Assembly (NCBI RefSeq): GCF_016806835.2
Contig: NZ_CP086112.1
Span: forward strand, 390,001-454,000
Direction: 5' to 3'
Length of the DNA stretch: 64,000 bases
From: Skermanella rosea
GTDB taxonomy: Bacteria; Pseudomonadota; Alphaproteobacteria; Azospirillales; Azospirillaceae
Part shown: piece after piece, positions 8,784 through 19,431 of the stretch
Numbering within the stretch: position 1 is the stretch's first letter
Layout: the number at the start of each line of letters is the position of its first letter
Program-made: the position numbers and the translations under genes
The notes under the pieces: generated by a model
Database searches by the model: none
What the model was told of the DNA's origin: nothing
What the model saw: the letters and a program-made list of their open reading frames with translations, nothing else

Positions 8784-9247
8784 CCTGGAGTTCCGGCCGG
8801 AACGGACGATTCCCCCGCTTCATGTCCTGCGATGCGTTGGGCTGCGGCCCAACGCCCGGAACCGAATGCAAGGGCCGGAACCGGAACCGTTCCCCGGCCA
8901 TCCGGGACACGCCACGTCGGGGCCGCCGGTCGGCGCCGAACGCCTGATGGACGCCCGCGCTTCGCTCTTCCCGACCGACAAGGCCCTGTTCGTCATCATG
9001 ACAGGGCCAAGTCCGCGCCGGGATATCCCCCGTCTCCCCCCACGCCGGTTTGCTGCGATGCAACAAGAATGTTGCGTCCGCACACCCGCATGACAAAACA
9101 AATTTCTCGTTTGTTCACAAAGCCCCTTGTAGGGTAGACCGTATCTGGTATACAGTATTCTTCATTCAGAGGCCGGAACGCGAATACCGAGCCGAACACC
9201 GGACGAAGCGCTGAAAAGCAAAAGAGCCGGGACGGGTGGAGACAGTG
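8784..9247. other. Non-coding gap before the oxalate block
   Basis: 464 bases without a convincing gene. It contains a perfect 9-bp-arm hairpin (8834-8855, GCGTTGGGC/GCCCAACGC, no T-run) and, near its right end, an AT-rich promoter-like stretch (about 9100-9165) with the dyad described separately. Short open frames exist on both strands but look like noise. Confidence 0.6.
9145..9155. promoter_or_regulatory. Candidate GntR (FCD) operator
   Basis: CTGGTATACAG is an imperfect palindrome around GTATAC in an AT-rich region about 90 bases before the GntR gene. FadR/FCD-type regulators commonly bind GTATAC-centred dyads, so autoregulation and control of the oxalate genes is plausible. Inferred only from sequence symmetry and position. 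Confidence 0.45.
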
Positions 9248-9937
9248 ATGAACACCATGAAGTTCGCGGTCGAGCCCCTGGACACGGGGGCGAGTTTCAA
9301 GACCAAGGCCTATGCGGCGCTGAAAAGCGCGATCTCGCAGATGGGGATCTACGACCACCCCAGCGAGATCCGGCTCGACGAGCGTCAGCTGTGCGAGGCC
9401 CTGGGCGTCAGCCGTACGCCGGTCCGCGAGGCGATGGCGCTGCTGGAACGGGAAGGTTTCGTCCGCTCGGTCCCCCGTCGCGGAATCTTCGTGGTCCGCA
9501 AGACCAAGCGCGAGATCATCGAGATGATCACGGTCTGGGCGGCCCTGGAGAGCATGGCGGCCCGGCTGGTCACCCAGCGCTGCACCGACGCGGAGATCCT
9601 GGCCCTGGAGGAACTGGTCACCGGCTTCTCCGACGGCGGGCTCGAAGGTCACCTCGACGAGTATTCCGACGCCAACATCCAGTTCCACCAGTCGATCATC
9701 CGGTCGTCGGACTGCAATCTGATCATCGAGATCACCGAGAACCTGTTCGTCCATATCCGGGCCATCCGCAAGATCACCATTCAACAGGATGACCGTGCCC
9801 ACCGGTCGATCGTGCAGCACAAGCACATCATCGATGCACTGAAAAAGCGGGACGCGGATCTGGTCGAACGGCTCGTGCGTGACCACACGCTCGACTTGGC
9901 GGCCCATGTCGAGAAGCACTGCGACTTTCTCGACTGA
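9248..9937 (+). CDS. GntR-family regulator with FCD domain, likely oxalate-block regulator
   Basis: 229 aa. Winged helix at about 15-75 (ALGVSRTPVREAMALLEREG), then an all-helical FCD ligand domain with the metal-binding-type residues (D and H in SDANIQFHQSII; H in HKHIIDAL). FCD regulators sense small carboxylates. It starts the co-oriented oxalate cluster, 41 bases before oxc, so oxalate, formate or a CoA ester is a likely signal. ATG 9248 is preferred to GTG 9236 because GGTGGAGA lies just before it. Confidence 0.88.
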   Translation: MNTMKFAVEPLDTGASFKTKAYAALKSAISQMGIYDHPSEIRLDERQLCEALGVSRTPVREAMALLEREGFVRSVPRRGIFVVRKTKREIIEMITVWAALESMAARLVTQRCTDAEILALEELVTGFSDGGLEGHLDEYSDANIQFHQSIIRSSDCNLIIEITENLFVHIRAIRKITIQQDDRAHRSIVQHKHIIDALKKRDADLVERLVRDHTLDLAAHVEKHCDFLD

Positions 9938-9978
9938 CCGATCTTGAACCTTAAGGAGCTCGGGGAGGAGCTACTGTT

Positions 9979-11751
9979 ATGTCAAGTGCGGCTGCAACAG
10001 CGGTCAAGAACCAAGGCGCGGACGCATCGCAATTCGATGCGCCGCAAGCGTTGACGGATGGCTTCCAGCTCGTCATCGACGCGCTCAAGCTCAACGGCAT
10101 CGAGCACCTTTACGCCGTGCCCGGCATTCCGATCTCGGACCTGCTCCGCATGGCGCAGGCCGAGGGGCTGCGGGTCATCTCGTTCCGGCACGAGCAGAAC
10201 GCCGGCAACGCCGCCGCGATCGCCGGCTTCCTGACCAAGAAGCCCGGCGTCTGCCTCACGGTCTCGGCCCCCGGCTTCCTCAACGGCCTTACCGCCCTGG
10301 CGAACGCCACCACCAACTGCTTCCCGATGATCCTGATCAGCGGGTCGTCGGAGCGCGAGATCGTCGACCTCCAGCAGGGCGACTACGAGGAGATGGACCA
10401 GCTGGCGATCGCGCGGCCCCACTGCAAGGCGGCCTTCCGCGTGCTCCACGCCCAGGACATCGGCATCGCCGTGGCGCGCGCCATCCGCGCCGCCGTCTCC
10501 GGCCGTCCGGGCGGCGTCTATCTCGACCTGCCGGCCAAGCTGTTCTCCCAGGTGATGGACGAGGCGGCGGGCCGCAAGTCCCTGGTCAAGGTGATCGATC
10601 CGGCCCCGGCCCAGCTGCCCGACCCGAACGCGATCAAGCGCGCCCTGGACGTCCTGAAGAACGCCAAACGGCCCCTGATCCTGCTCGGTAAGGGTGCTGC
10701 CTACGTCCAGGCCGACCAGGAGATCCGCGCGCTGGTCGAGAAGAGCGGCATTCCGTTCCTCCAGATGAGCATGGCCAAGGGACTGCTGCCCGACACCCAT
10801 CCGCAGTCGGCCGGCGCCGCGCGCTCGATGGTGCTGAAGGATGCCGACGTCGTGCTGCTGGTGGGCGCCCGCCTCAACTGGCTGCTGTCGCACGGCAAGG
10901 GCAAGACCTGGGGCGAGCCAGGATCGAAGAAGTTCATCCAGATCGACATCGAGCCGAAGGAGATGGACAGCAACGTCGAGATCGTGGCCCCCGTGGTCGG
11001 CGACATCGGTTCCTGCGTGTCGGCCCTGCTCGCCGGGATGGACGGCCAGTGGCCCGCCCCGCCGGCCGAATGGACCAAGGCGGTCGCCGAGCGCCGCGAA
11101 GCCAACATCGCCAAGATGGCGCCGAAGCTGATGAGCAACGCGTCGCCGATGAACTTCCACGGCGCCCTGGGCGCGCTGCGCCGGGTCGTCAAGGAGCGGC
11201 CGGACGCCATCCTGGTCAACGAAGGCGCCAACACGCTCGACCTGGCGCGCGGCATCATCGACATGTACGAGCCGCGCAAGCGCCTGGACGTCGGCACCTG
11301 GGGCGTCATGGGCATCGGCATGGGCTATGCCGTCGCCGCCGCCGTGGAAACCGGCAAGCCGGTCCTCGCCATCGAGGGCGACAGCGCCTTCGGGTTCTCC
11401 GGCATGGAGGTGGAGACGATCTGCCGATACAAGCTGCCGGTCTGCATCGTCGTCTTCAACAACAGCGGCATCTACCGCGGCACCGACGTCAACCCGACCG
11501 GCGGCAACGATCCCTCGCCGATGGTCTTCGTGCCGGACTCCCGCTACGACAAGATGATGGAAGCCTTCGGCGGCGTCGGCGTCCACGTGACCGCTCCCGA
11601 CGAGCTGTACCGCGCGGTCAGCGAGGCGATGGACTCCGGGAAGCCGACCCTGATCAACGCTGTGATCGACCCGGCGGCCGGCACCGAGAGCGGCAACATC
11701 GGCAGCCTCAACCCGCAGAGCACGGTCCGCAAGGCACCGCCGCCGCAGTAA
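9979..11751 (+). CDS. oxc: Oxalyl-CoA decarboxylase
   Basis: 590 aa thiamine-diphosphate enzyme that converts oxalyl-CoA to formyl-CoA and CO2. The N-terminal Pyr domain has the ThDP-activating Glu in [12 protein letters not shown]; the central domain is the nucleotide-fold that binds ADP in the Oxalobacter enzyme; the C-terminal PP domain has [15 protein letters not shown] and [10 protein letters not shown]. These blocks are nearly diagnostic for Oxc as opposed to other ThDP decarboxylases. A strong GGGGAGGAG ribosome site precedes it. It is followed by frc, the classical partner in oxalate catabolism. Confidence 0.95.
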   Translation: MSSAAATAVKNQGADASQFDAPQALTDGFQLVIDALKLNGIEHLYAVPGIPISDLLRMAQAEGLRVISFRHEQNAGNAAAIAGFLTKKPGVCLTVSAPGFLNGLTALANATTNCFPMILISGSSEREIVDLQQGDYEEMDQLAIARPHCKAAFRVLHAQDIGIAVARAIRAAVSGRPGGVYLDLPAKLFSQVMDEAAGRKSLVKVIDPAPAQLPDPNAIKRALDVLKNAKRPLILLGKGAAYVQADQEIRALVEKSGIPFLQMSMAKGLLPDTHPQSAGAARSMVLKDADVVLLVGARLNWLLSHGKGKTWGEPGSKKFIQIDIEPKEMDSNVEIVAPVVGDIGSCVSALLAGMDGQWPAPPAEWTKAVAERREANIAKMAPKLMSNASPMNFHGALGALRRVVKERPDAILVNEGANTLDLARGIIDMYEPRKRLDVGTWGVMGIGMGYAVAAAVETGKPVLAIEGDSAFGFSGMEVETICRYKLPVCIVVFNNSGIYRGTDVNPTGGNDPSPMVFVPDSRYDKMMEAFGGVGVHVTAPDELYRAVSEAMDSGKPTLINAVIDPAAGTESGNIGSLNPQSTVRKAPPPQ

Positions 11752-11862
11752 CGGAACCGGTCCCCTGGACCCCGACGAGAACGGCCTGCCCCGCGCGGGC
11801 AGGCCGCCCAACAAGAAAAACGCGGTCAGAAACACACCACACAAGACCTCGGGAGGATTGCA

Positions 11863-13137
11863 ATGGCCAAGGCACTAGACGGTGTTCGTATCCTGGATTT
11901 CACCCACGTCCAGTCGGGACCGACCTGCACCCAGCTGCTCGCCTGGTTCGGCGCCGACGTGATCAAGGTGGAACGGCCCGGCGAGGGCGACATCACCCGT
12001 GGTCAGCTGCGCGACATTCCGGACGTGGACAGCCTCTATTTCACGATGCTGAACCACAACAAGCGTTCCATCACGCTCGACACCAAGTCGCCGGAAGGCA
12101 AGAAGGTGCTGGAAGAGCTGGTCAAGACCTGCGACGTGCTGGTCGAGAACTTCGCCCCCGGCGTGCTGAAGCGCATGGGCTTCTCCTGGGAGCGCATCCA
12201 GGAGCTGAACCCGCGCATGATCGTCGCCTCGGTCAAGGGTTTCGGCCCCGGCCCGTTCGAGGACTGCAAGGTCTATGAGAACGTCGCCCAGTGCGCCGGC
12301 GGCGCCGCCTCCACCACCGGCTTCGACGACGGCCCGCCGCTGGTGACCGGCGCCCAGATCGGCGACAGCGGCACCGGCCTGCACCTGGCGCTGGGCATCG
12401 TCGCGGCGCTGTACCAGCGCAACAGCACCGGCCGCGGCCAGCAGGTCCTGGCGGCCATGCAGGACGGCGTGCTGAACCTGTGCCGCGTCAAGCTGCGCGA
12501 CCAGCAGCGCCTGGCCCACGGCCCGCTGAAGGAATACCCGCAGTACCCGCACGGCGAGTTCGGCGACACCGTGCCGCGCGCCGGCAACGCGTCGGGCGGC
12601 GGCCAGCCGGGCTGGATCCTGAAGTGCAAGGGCTGGGAGACCGATCCCAACGCCTACATCTACTTCATCACCCAGGCCCCGGTGTGGGAGAAGATCTGCA
12701 CCGTCATCAACAAGCCGGAATGGGTCACCGATCCGGAATACGCCAAGCCGGCCGCCCGCCTGCCGAAGCTGAAGGAGATCTTCGCGACGGTCGAGGAATG
12801 GACCATGACCAAGACCAAGTTCGAGGCCATGGAAATCCTCAACAAGTACGACATCCCCTGCGGCCCGATCCTGTCCATGAAGGAGATCGCCGAGGACCAG
12901 TCCTTGCGCAAGACCGGCACCATCGTCGAGGTCGATCACCCGACCCGCGGCAAGTACCTGAGCGTCGGCAACCCGATCAAGCTGTCGGACAGCCCGACCG
13001 AGGTCACCCGCTCGCCGCTGCTGGGCGAGCACACCGACGAGATCCTGCGCGACGTGCTCGGCTTCGACGACAACCGGATCGCCGAGATCAAGAACTCCGG
13101 CGCGGTCGGACAGTCGACGCGGCTGGCGGCCGAGTAA
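11863..13137 (+). CDS. frc: Formyl-CoA:oxalate CoA-transferase
   Basis: 424 aa class III CoA-transferase. It moves CoA from formyl-CoA to oxalate, giving oxalyl-CoA for Oxc and free formate. The catalytic aspartate is D168 in [10 protein letters not shown]; the flexible glycine loop is [10 protein letters not shown]. Length and N-terminus ([22 protein letters not shown]) match Frc of Oxalobacter/Methylobacterium. A GGGAGGATT ribosome site precedes it; a 111-base gap separates it from oxc. Confidence 0.95.
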   Translation: MAKALDGVRILDFTHVQSGPTCTQLLAWFGADVIKVERPGEGDITRGQLRDIPDVDSLYFTMLNHNKRSITLDTKSPEGKKVLEELVKTCDVLVENFAPGVLKRMGFSWERIQELNPRMIVASVKGFGPGPFEDCKVYENVAQCAGGAASTTGFDDGPPLVTGAQIGDSGTGLHLALGIVAALYQRNSTGRGQQVLAAMQDGVLNLCRVKLRDQQRLAHGPLKEYPQYPHGEFGDTVPRAGNASGGGQPGWILKCKGWETDPNAYIYFITQAPVWEKICTVINKPEWVTDPEYAKPAARLPKLKEIFATVEEWTMTKTKFEAMEILNKYDIPCGPILSMKEIAEDQSLRKTGTIVEVDHPTRGKYLSVGNPIKLSDSPTEVTRSPLLGEHTDEILRDVLGFDDNRIAEIKNSGAVGQSTRLAAE

Positions 13138-13153
13138 GCGGCCCCTGCGGGAA

Positions 13154-13224
13154 ATGCCCGGATCAAGTCCGGGCATGACGGGAAGAGCGTTATTGCTCGT
13201 CATACCCGGACTTGATCCGGGTAT
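13154..13224. repeat. Paired REP-like palindromes
   Basis: Two 23-bp palindromes (13154-13176 and 13202-13224; CCCGGATCAAGTCCGGG type) stand in opposite orientation. This is a common alphaproteobacterial extragenic palindrome. The same core recurs at 22300-22381 and 38306-38387. It lies inside the oxalate block between frc and the synthetase gene and may stabilise or attenuate the upstream message. Confidence 0.85.
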
Positions 13225-13345
13225 CTCCCCCGGGAGCTCAAAACAGGAATTCGACACCCGTGGAGGCCAAGGGCGGTTCCGCGAAAGCCCCTCCACGGCC
13301 TGCAACAAGCGGGAAACTCCAGCGAGTATCAGAGAGGAAACCCCA

Positions 13346-15493
13346 ATGACTGCAGTAATCGACAAAGGCAATGCCAAGGAAGTCGTCAGCCGCCTGCTCG
13401 CCAAGGCCAAGTCCGAGGGCCGCGACAGCCTGACCGCTCCCGAAGCCAAGGAGCTGTGCGACGTCTACGGCATCCCCGTGCCGCAGGAAGGCCTCGCCAA
13501 GACCGCCGACGACGCCGCCCGCCTCGCGGAAGGCATGGGCTTCCCCGTCGTGCTCAAGATCGTCTCCCCGCAGATCCTGCACAAGACCGAGGCCGGCGGC
13601 GTGCTGGTCGGCGTCAAGAACGCCGACGAGGCCCGCGCCGGCTTCCAGAAGATCATCGACAACGCCAAGGCCTATGACGCCAAGGCCGACATCCACGGCA
13701 TCCAGGTCCAGCAGATGCTGAAGGGCGGCCAGGAAGTCATCATCGGCGCCGTGACCGACCCCAGCTTCGGCAAGCTGGTCGCCTTCGGCCTGGGCGGCAT
13801 CCTGGTCGAGGTGCTGAAGGACATCACCTTCCGCCTGGCCCCGATCACCCGCGACGACGCGCTCTCCATGCTCGACGGCATCCAGGCCGCCGAGATGCTG
13901 AAGGGCGTCCGCGGCTCCGAGCCGGTGGACCGCGAGGCGCTGGCGACCATCCTGGTCAACGTCTCCCGCCTGGTGGACGAGGTCCCCGAGATCGTCGAGT
14001 TGGACCTGAACCCGGTGTTCGCCCGGGCCGACGGCGCCACCGCCGCCGACGTCCGCGTGGTGCTCGACTTCGAGGCGAAGGTCCAGCGCTACCGGCCGAA
14101 CGAGGAGCAGATCCTCAACAAGATGAACCGCATCATGAAGCCGGGTGCGGTGGCCGTGATCGGCGCCTCGACCGAGGACGGCAAGATCGGCAACTCCGTG
14201 ATGAAGAACCTCATCAACGGCGGCTACAAGGGCGACATCTACCCGGTCCACCCCAAGCTGGACGAGGTCCTGGGCTACAAGGCGTACAAGAGCGTCAAGG
14301 ACATCCCCGGCAACGTCGACATCGCCGTCTTCGCGATCCCGGCCAAGTTCGTGGCCCAGGCCCTGACCGAGGTCGGCGAGAAGGGCATCGCCGGCGCCAT
14401 CCTGATCCCGTCGGGCTTCGCCGAGACCGGCAACGTGGAAGGCCAGGACGAGCTGGTCGCGATCTCGCGGAAATACGACATCCGCCTGATGGGGCCGAAC
14501 ATCTACGGCTTCTACTACACCCCGCTGAACCTGTGCGCGACCTTCTGCACCCCGTTCGACGTCAAGGGCAAGGCGGCGCTGTCGTCCCAGTCCGGCGGCA
14601 TCGGCATGGCGATCATCGGCTTCAGCCGCTCGACCAAGATGGGCGTTTCCGCGATCGTCGGCCTTGGAAACAAGTCGGACATCGACGAGGACGACCTGCT
14701 GACCTTCTTCGAGCATGACGACAACACCCAGATCGTCGCCATGCACCTGGAGGACCTGAAGGACGGCCGCGCCTTCTCCGAAGCCGCCAAGCGCGTCTCC
14801 AAGAAGAAGCCCGTCGTCGTGCTCAAGGCCGGCCGCACCTCCATGGGCGCCCGCGCCGCCAGCTCCCACACGGGCGCGCTCGCCGGCAACGACAAGATCT
14901 ACGAGGACGTGCTGAAGCAGAGCGGCGTGATCCGCGCCCGGTCGCTGCAGGATCTCCTCCAGTTCGCCCGCGGCGTGCCGGTCCTGCCGACGCCCAAGGG
15001 CGAGAACGTGGTGATCATCACCGGCGCCGGCGGTTCGGGCGTGCTGCTGTCCGACGCCTGCGTGGACAACGGGCTGAACCTGATGACCATGCCGTCGGAC
15101 CTGGACGCGGCGTTCCGCAAGTTCATCCCGCCGTTCGGCGCCGCCGGCAACCCGGTGGACATCACCGGCGGCGAGCCGCCGACCACCTACCAGAACACGG
15201 TCCGGCTGGGCCTGGAGGACGAGCGCATCCACGCCCTCATCCTGGGCTACTGGCACACCATCATCACCCCGCCGATGGTGTTCGCGAAGGTGATCACCGA
15301 GGTCGTTCAGGAAATGCGCGACAAAGGCATCGACAAGCCGGTGGTGGCGTCCCTGGCCGGCGACGTCCAGGTCGAGGAGGCCGCGGACTACCTGTACCAG
15401 CACGGCATCGTGGCATACCCCTACTCGACCGAGACCCCGGTCGCGGTGCTAGGCGCAAAGTATAAGTGGGCACGCGCCGCCGGCTTGCTGTAA
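13346..15493 (+). CDS. ADP-forming acyl-CoA synthetase (acetate--CoA ligase-like), beta-alpha fusion
   Basis: 715 aa. An ATP-grasp domain comes first (about 30-245, [20 protein letters not shown]), then a CoA-binding Rossmann domain (about 258-390, [18 protein letters not shown]) and a ligase domain with the phosphohistidine H508 in [11 protein letters not shown]. Enzymes of this type make acyl-CoA from acid, CoA and ATP with ADP release. Many fused relatives (PatZ type) carry the CoA-binding half first; here the order is reversed. ATG 13346 has GAGAGGAAA before it. Substrate unproven: position next to frc suggests oxalate, formate or a CoA donor for the Frc cycle. Confidence 0.85.
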   Translation: MTAVIDKGNAKEVVSRLLAKAKSEGRDSLTAPEAKELCDVYGIPVPQEGLAKTADDAARLAEGMGFPVVLKIVSPQILHKTEAGGVLVGVKNADEARAGFQKIIDNAKAYDAKADIHGIQVQQMLKGGQEVIIGAVTDPSFGKLVAFGLGGILVEVLKDITFRLAPITRDDALSMLDGIQAAEMLKGVRGSEPVDREALATILVNVSRLVDEVPEIVELDLNPVFARADGATAADVRVVLDFEAKVQRYRPNEEQILNKMNRIMKPGAVAVIGASTEDGKIGNSVMKNLINGGYKGDIYPVHPKLDEVLGYKAYKSVKDIPGNVDIAVFAIPAKFVAQALTEVGEKGIAGAILIPSGFAETGNVEGQDELVAISRKYDIRLMGPNIYGFYYTPLNLCATFCTPFDVKGKAALSSQSGGIGMAIIGFSRSTKMGVSAIVGLGNKSDIDEDDLLTFFEHDDNTQIVAMHLEDLKDGRAFSEAAKRVSKKKPVVVLKAGRTSMGARAASSHTGALAGNDKIYEDVLKQSGVIRARSLQDLLQFARGVPVLPTPKGENVVIITGAGGSGVLLSDACVDNGLNLMTMPSDLDAAFRKFIPPFGAAGNPVDITGGEPPTTYQNTVRLGLEDERIHALILGYWHTIITPPMVFAKVITEVVQEMRDKGIDKPVVASLAGDVQVEEAADYLYQHGIVAYPYSTETPVAVLGAKYKWARAAGLL

Positions 15494-15578
15494 GACTTCA
15501 AACTTTCCGCATCGTGGGAGCGGGTTTCCGCCCGCTCCCCCGGTACGGGACAAGAATAAATGCCCAGGGAGGGCCGTA

Positions 15579-16778
<1,200 letters not shown>

Positions 16779-16779
16779 C

Positions 16780-17655
16780 ATGTCGGTTCTCGTCAATTCC
16801 GAAACGCGGGTCATCTGCCAGGGCTTCACCGGCGCGCAGGGGACCTTCCACTCCGAGCAGGCCATCGCCTACGGCACGCGGATGGTCGGCGGCGTGACCC
16901 CCGGCAAGGGCGGCACCAAGCACCTGGACCTGCCCGTCTTCGACACGGTCGCCGACGCGGTCAACGAGACCGGCGCCAACGCCAGCGTGATCTACGTCCC
17001 GCCGCCCTTCGCGGCCGACGCGATCCTGGAAGCCATCGACGCCGAGGTCGCCCTCGTCGTCTGCATCACCGAGGGCATCCCCGTCCTCGACATGGTCAAG
17101 GTGAAGCGGGCGCTGGCCGGCTCCGCGACCCGGCTGATCGGCCCCAACTGCCCCGGGATCATCACGCCGGACGAATGCAAGATCGGCATCATGCCCGGCC
17201 ATATCCACCGCCGCGGCAAGATCGGCATCGTTTCCCGCTCGGGAACGCTTACATATGAGGCGGTGGCGCAGACGACCGCGGCCGGCCTAGGCCAGACCAC
17301 CTGCATCGGCATCGGCGGCGACCCGGTCAACGGCACGAATTTCGTCGATAGTCTCGATTTGTTCCTGAAAGACGACGAGACCGAGGGTATAATCATGATC
17401 GGCGAGATCGGCGGCGACGCCGAGGTCAAGGGCGCCGAATTCATCAAGGCCAGCGGCACGAAGAAGCCGGTCGTCGGGTTCATCGCCGGCCGCACGGCAC
17501 CGCCGGGCCGCCGCATGGGCCATGCCGGCGCGGTGATCTCCGGCGGCAACGACACCGCCGACTTCAAGGTACAGGCCCTGGCAGCGGCCGGAATCCACGT
17601 CGCCGACAGCCCGGCGAGCCTGGGACGCACCATGCTCCAGGCCATGGGACGCTGA
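16780..17655 (+). CDS. sucD: ADP-forming succinyl-CoA synthetase/malate-CoA ligase alpha subunit
   Basis: 291 aa. CoA-binding Rossmann domain ([28 protein letters not shown]) and ligase domain with the phosphohistidine H248 in [13 protein letters not shown]. It begins 1 base after the beta-subunit stop, so the two are one translational unit. [11 protein letters not shown]-like segment ([13 protein letters not shown]) is typical. Substrate considerations are as for the beta subunit. Confidence 0.88.
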   Translation: MSVLVNSETRVICQGFTGAQGTFHSEQAIAYGTRMVGGVTPGKGGTKHLDLPVFDTVADAVNETGANASVIYVPPPFAADAILEAIDAEVALVVCITEGIPVLDMVKVKRALAGSATRLIGPNCPGIITPDECKIGIMPGHIHRRGKIGIVSRSGTLTYEAVAQTTAAGLGQTTCIGIGGDPVNGTNFVDSLDLFLKDDETEGIIMIGEIGGDAEVKGAEFIKASGTKKPVVGFIAGRTAPPGRRMGHAGAVISGGNDTADFKVQALAAAGIHVADSPASLGRTMLQAMGR

Positions 17656-17712
17656 CCGGGACCTTGCCGGGGACGAGGTAAGAAGAGAACGAAGAAGCAG
17701 GGGCAGGAAACC

Positions 17713-19431
17713 ATGGACACGGCCATTCCCAACGAACCCAACAACGGGCACCCCAACCAAAAGCACCCAGGTGCGGGGCGCCGCAAGACCCGTGGGCAAC
17801 CGAGGGGGCGCCAGATAGACCTGATCGCGCTGGCCGAGGTCCGGGACCTGCTTGGCGACCGTCCCCGCCGTCCGGACCTGCTGATCGAGCACCTGCACCT
17901 CCTTCAGGACCGCTACCATGCCCTGCACGCGCGCCACCTGGTGGCGCTCGCGCAGGAGATGCGGCTGGCCCTGGTCGAGGTGTACGAGGTCGCCAGCTTC
18001 TACGCCCATTTCGACATCGTGTTCGACGGGGAGGAAGCCCCGCCGCCGCTCACGATCCGGGTGTGCGACAGCCTGACCTGCGAGCTGAAGGGTGCCGCCA
18101 AGCTGCTCGAAGCCCTGCCGGACGCCGTCGGCCCCAATGTCCGCGTCGTCCGCGCACCCTGCATGGGCGCCTGCCACAACGCCCCCGCGGTGGCGCTCGG
18201 CCATGCCCTGCACGAGCACGCCACGGTGGAGAACGTGAAACAGGCGCTCGACGCCGGCCACACCCACCCGCACATCCCCGACTATCACGGGTTCGACGAC
18301 TACCGCGCCGGCGGCGGCTACAAGCTGCTGGAGCAGTGCCTGGACGGCACCCGCGACCTGGAATCGATCCTGACCACCCTCGAAGGCTCCAGCCTGCGCG
18401 GCCTGGGCGGCGCCGGCTTCCCGACCGGGCGCAAGTGGCGCTTCGTCCGCGCCGAACCCGGCCCACGCCTGATGGCGATCAACGGCGACGAGGGCGAGCC
18501 CGGCACCTTCAAGGATCGCCACTACCTGGAGACCGACCCCAACCGCTTCCTGGAAGGGATGCTGATCGGCGCCTGGGCGGTGGAGGCGACCGACGTCTAC
18601 ATCTATCTGCGCGACGAATACCCCCAGTGCCGCGAGATCCTGGACCGCGAGATTGCCCGGGTCGAGCAGGCGGGCCTCAGCCGTCACACGAAGATCCATA
18701 TGCGGCGCGGCGCCGGCGCCTATATCTGCGGCGAGGAATCGGCGATGCTGGAAAGCATCGAGGGCAAGCGCGGCCTGCCGCGCCACAAGCCGCCGTTCCC
18801 GTCCCAGGTCGGCCTGTTCGGCCAGCCGACGCTGATCAACAACATCGAGACCGTCTTCTGGGTCCGCGACATCGTGGAGAAGGGGCCGGAATGGTGGTCG
18901 AGCCACGGCCGCAACGGCCGCAAGGGCCTGCGCAGCTACTCCGTCTCCGGCCACGTGAAGGAGCCCGGCGTCAAGCTGGCCCCCGCCGGCGTCACCATCA
19001 CGGAACTGATAAACGAGTTCTGCGGCGGCATGGAGGACGGCCACACCTTCAAGGGCTATCTGCCCGGCGGCGCCTCCGGCGGCATCCTGCCGGCCAGCAT
19101 GGGCGACATCCCGCTGGACTTCGGCACCCTTGAGCAGCACGGCTGCTTCATCGGCTCCGCCGCCGTGGTCGTGCTGTCCGACAAGGACGACATGAAGGCG
19201 GTCGGCCTGAACCTGATGAAGTTCTTCGAGGACGAGAGCTGCGGCCAGTGCACCCCCTGCCGCGCCGGCACCGAGAAGGCCGTCAAGCTGCTGGAGCGTC
19301 CCCGCTGGGACCAGCCGCTGCTGGGCGAGCTGGCGAAGGTCATGACCTCGGCCTCGATCTGCGGCCTGGGCCAGGCCGCCATGAACCCCATCAAACAGAT
19401 CATGAAGCATTTCCCGGAGGACCTGACATGA
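17713..19431 (+). CDS. NAD-dependent formate dehydrogenase beta subunit (NuoE-NuoF fusion)
   Basis: 572 aa. Residues about 40-195 are a NuoE/thioredoxin-like domain with a [2Fe-2S] set (CDSLTC and CMGAC); about 210-572 are NuoF-like: FMN/NAD loop LRGLGGAGFPTGRKW, GEESAMLESIEG, and [4Fe-4S] ligands in ESCGQCTPCRAGT and the SICGLG cysteine. This is the diaphorase half of soluble molybdenum/tungsten formate dehydrogenases and matches the two-subunit FDH1 form of Methylobacterium, in which NuoE and NuoF are fused. It passes electrons from the alpha subunit to NAD+. The stop overlaps the alpha start (ATGA). Confidence 0.92.
   Translation: MDTAIPNEPNNGHPNQKHPGAGRRKTRGQPRGRQIDLIALAEVRDLLGDRPRRPDLLIEHLHLLQDRYHALHARHLVALAQEMRLALVEVYEVASFYAHFDIVFDGEEAPPPLTIRVCDSLTCELKGAAKLLEALPDAVGPNVRVVRAPCMGACHNAPAVALGHALHEHATVENVKQALDAGHTHPHIPDYHGFDDYRAGGGYKLLEQCLDGTRDLESILTTLEGSSLRGLGGAGFPTGRKWRFVRAEPGPRLMAINGDEGEPGTFKDRHYLETDPNRFLEGMLIGAWAVEATDVYIYLRDEYPQCREILDREIARVEQAGLSRHTKIHMRRGAGAYICGEESAMLESIEGKRGLPRHKPPFPSQVGLFGQPTLINNIETVFWVRDIVEKGPEWWSSHGRNGRKGLRSYSVSGHVKEPGVKLAPAGVTITELINEFCGGMEDGHTFKGYLPGGASGGILPASMGDIPLDFGTLEQHGCFIGSAAVVVLSDKDDMKAVGLNLMKFFEDESCGQCTPCRAGTEKAVKLLERPRWDQPLLGELAKVMTSASICGLGQAAMNPIKQIMKHFPEDLT

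Noticed and set aside
8834-8855. Intrinsic terminator after the Rpn gene
   Set aside because: Perfect stem but no following T-run and a 4-base loop in plain GC-rich DNA; kept only as a hairpin.
13154-13224. CRISPR-like repeats
   Set aside because: Only two palindromes in opposite orientation, no regular spacers; the same core occurs at other intergenic sites, as expected for REP elements.
13238-15403. A 721-codon minus-strand frame across the acyl-CoA synthetase
   Set aside because: Codon pattern mirrors the plus-strand gene and the product is a low-complexity Asp/Val/Gly/His mixture without any domain.
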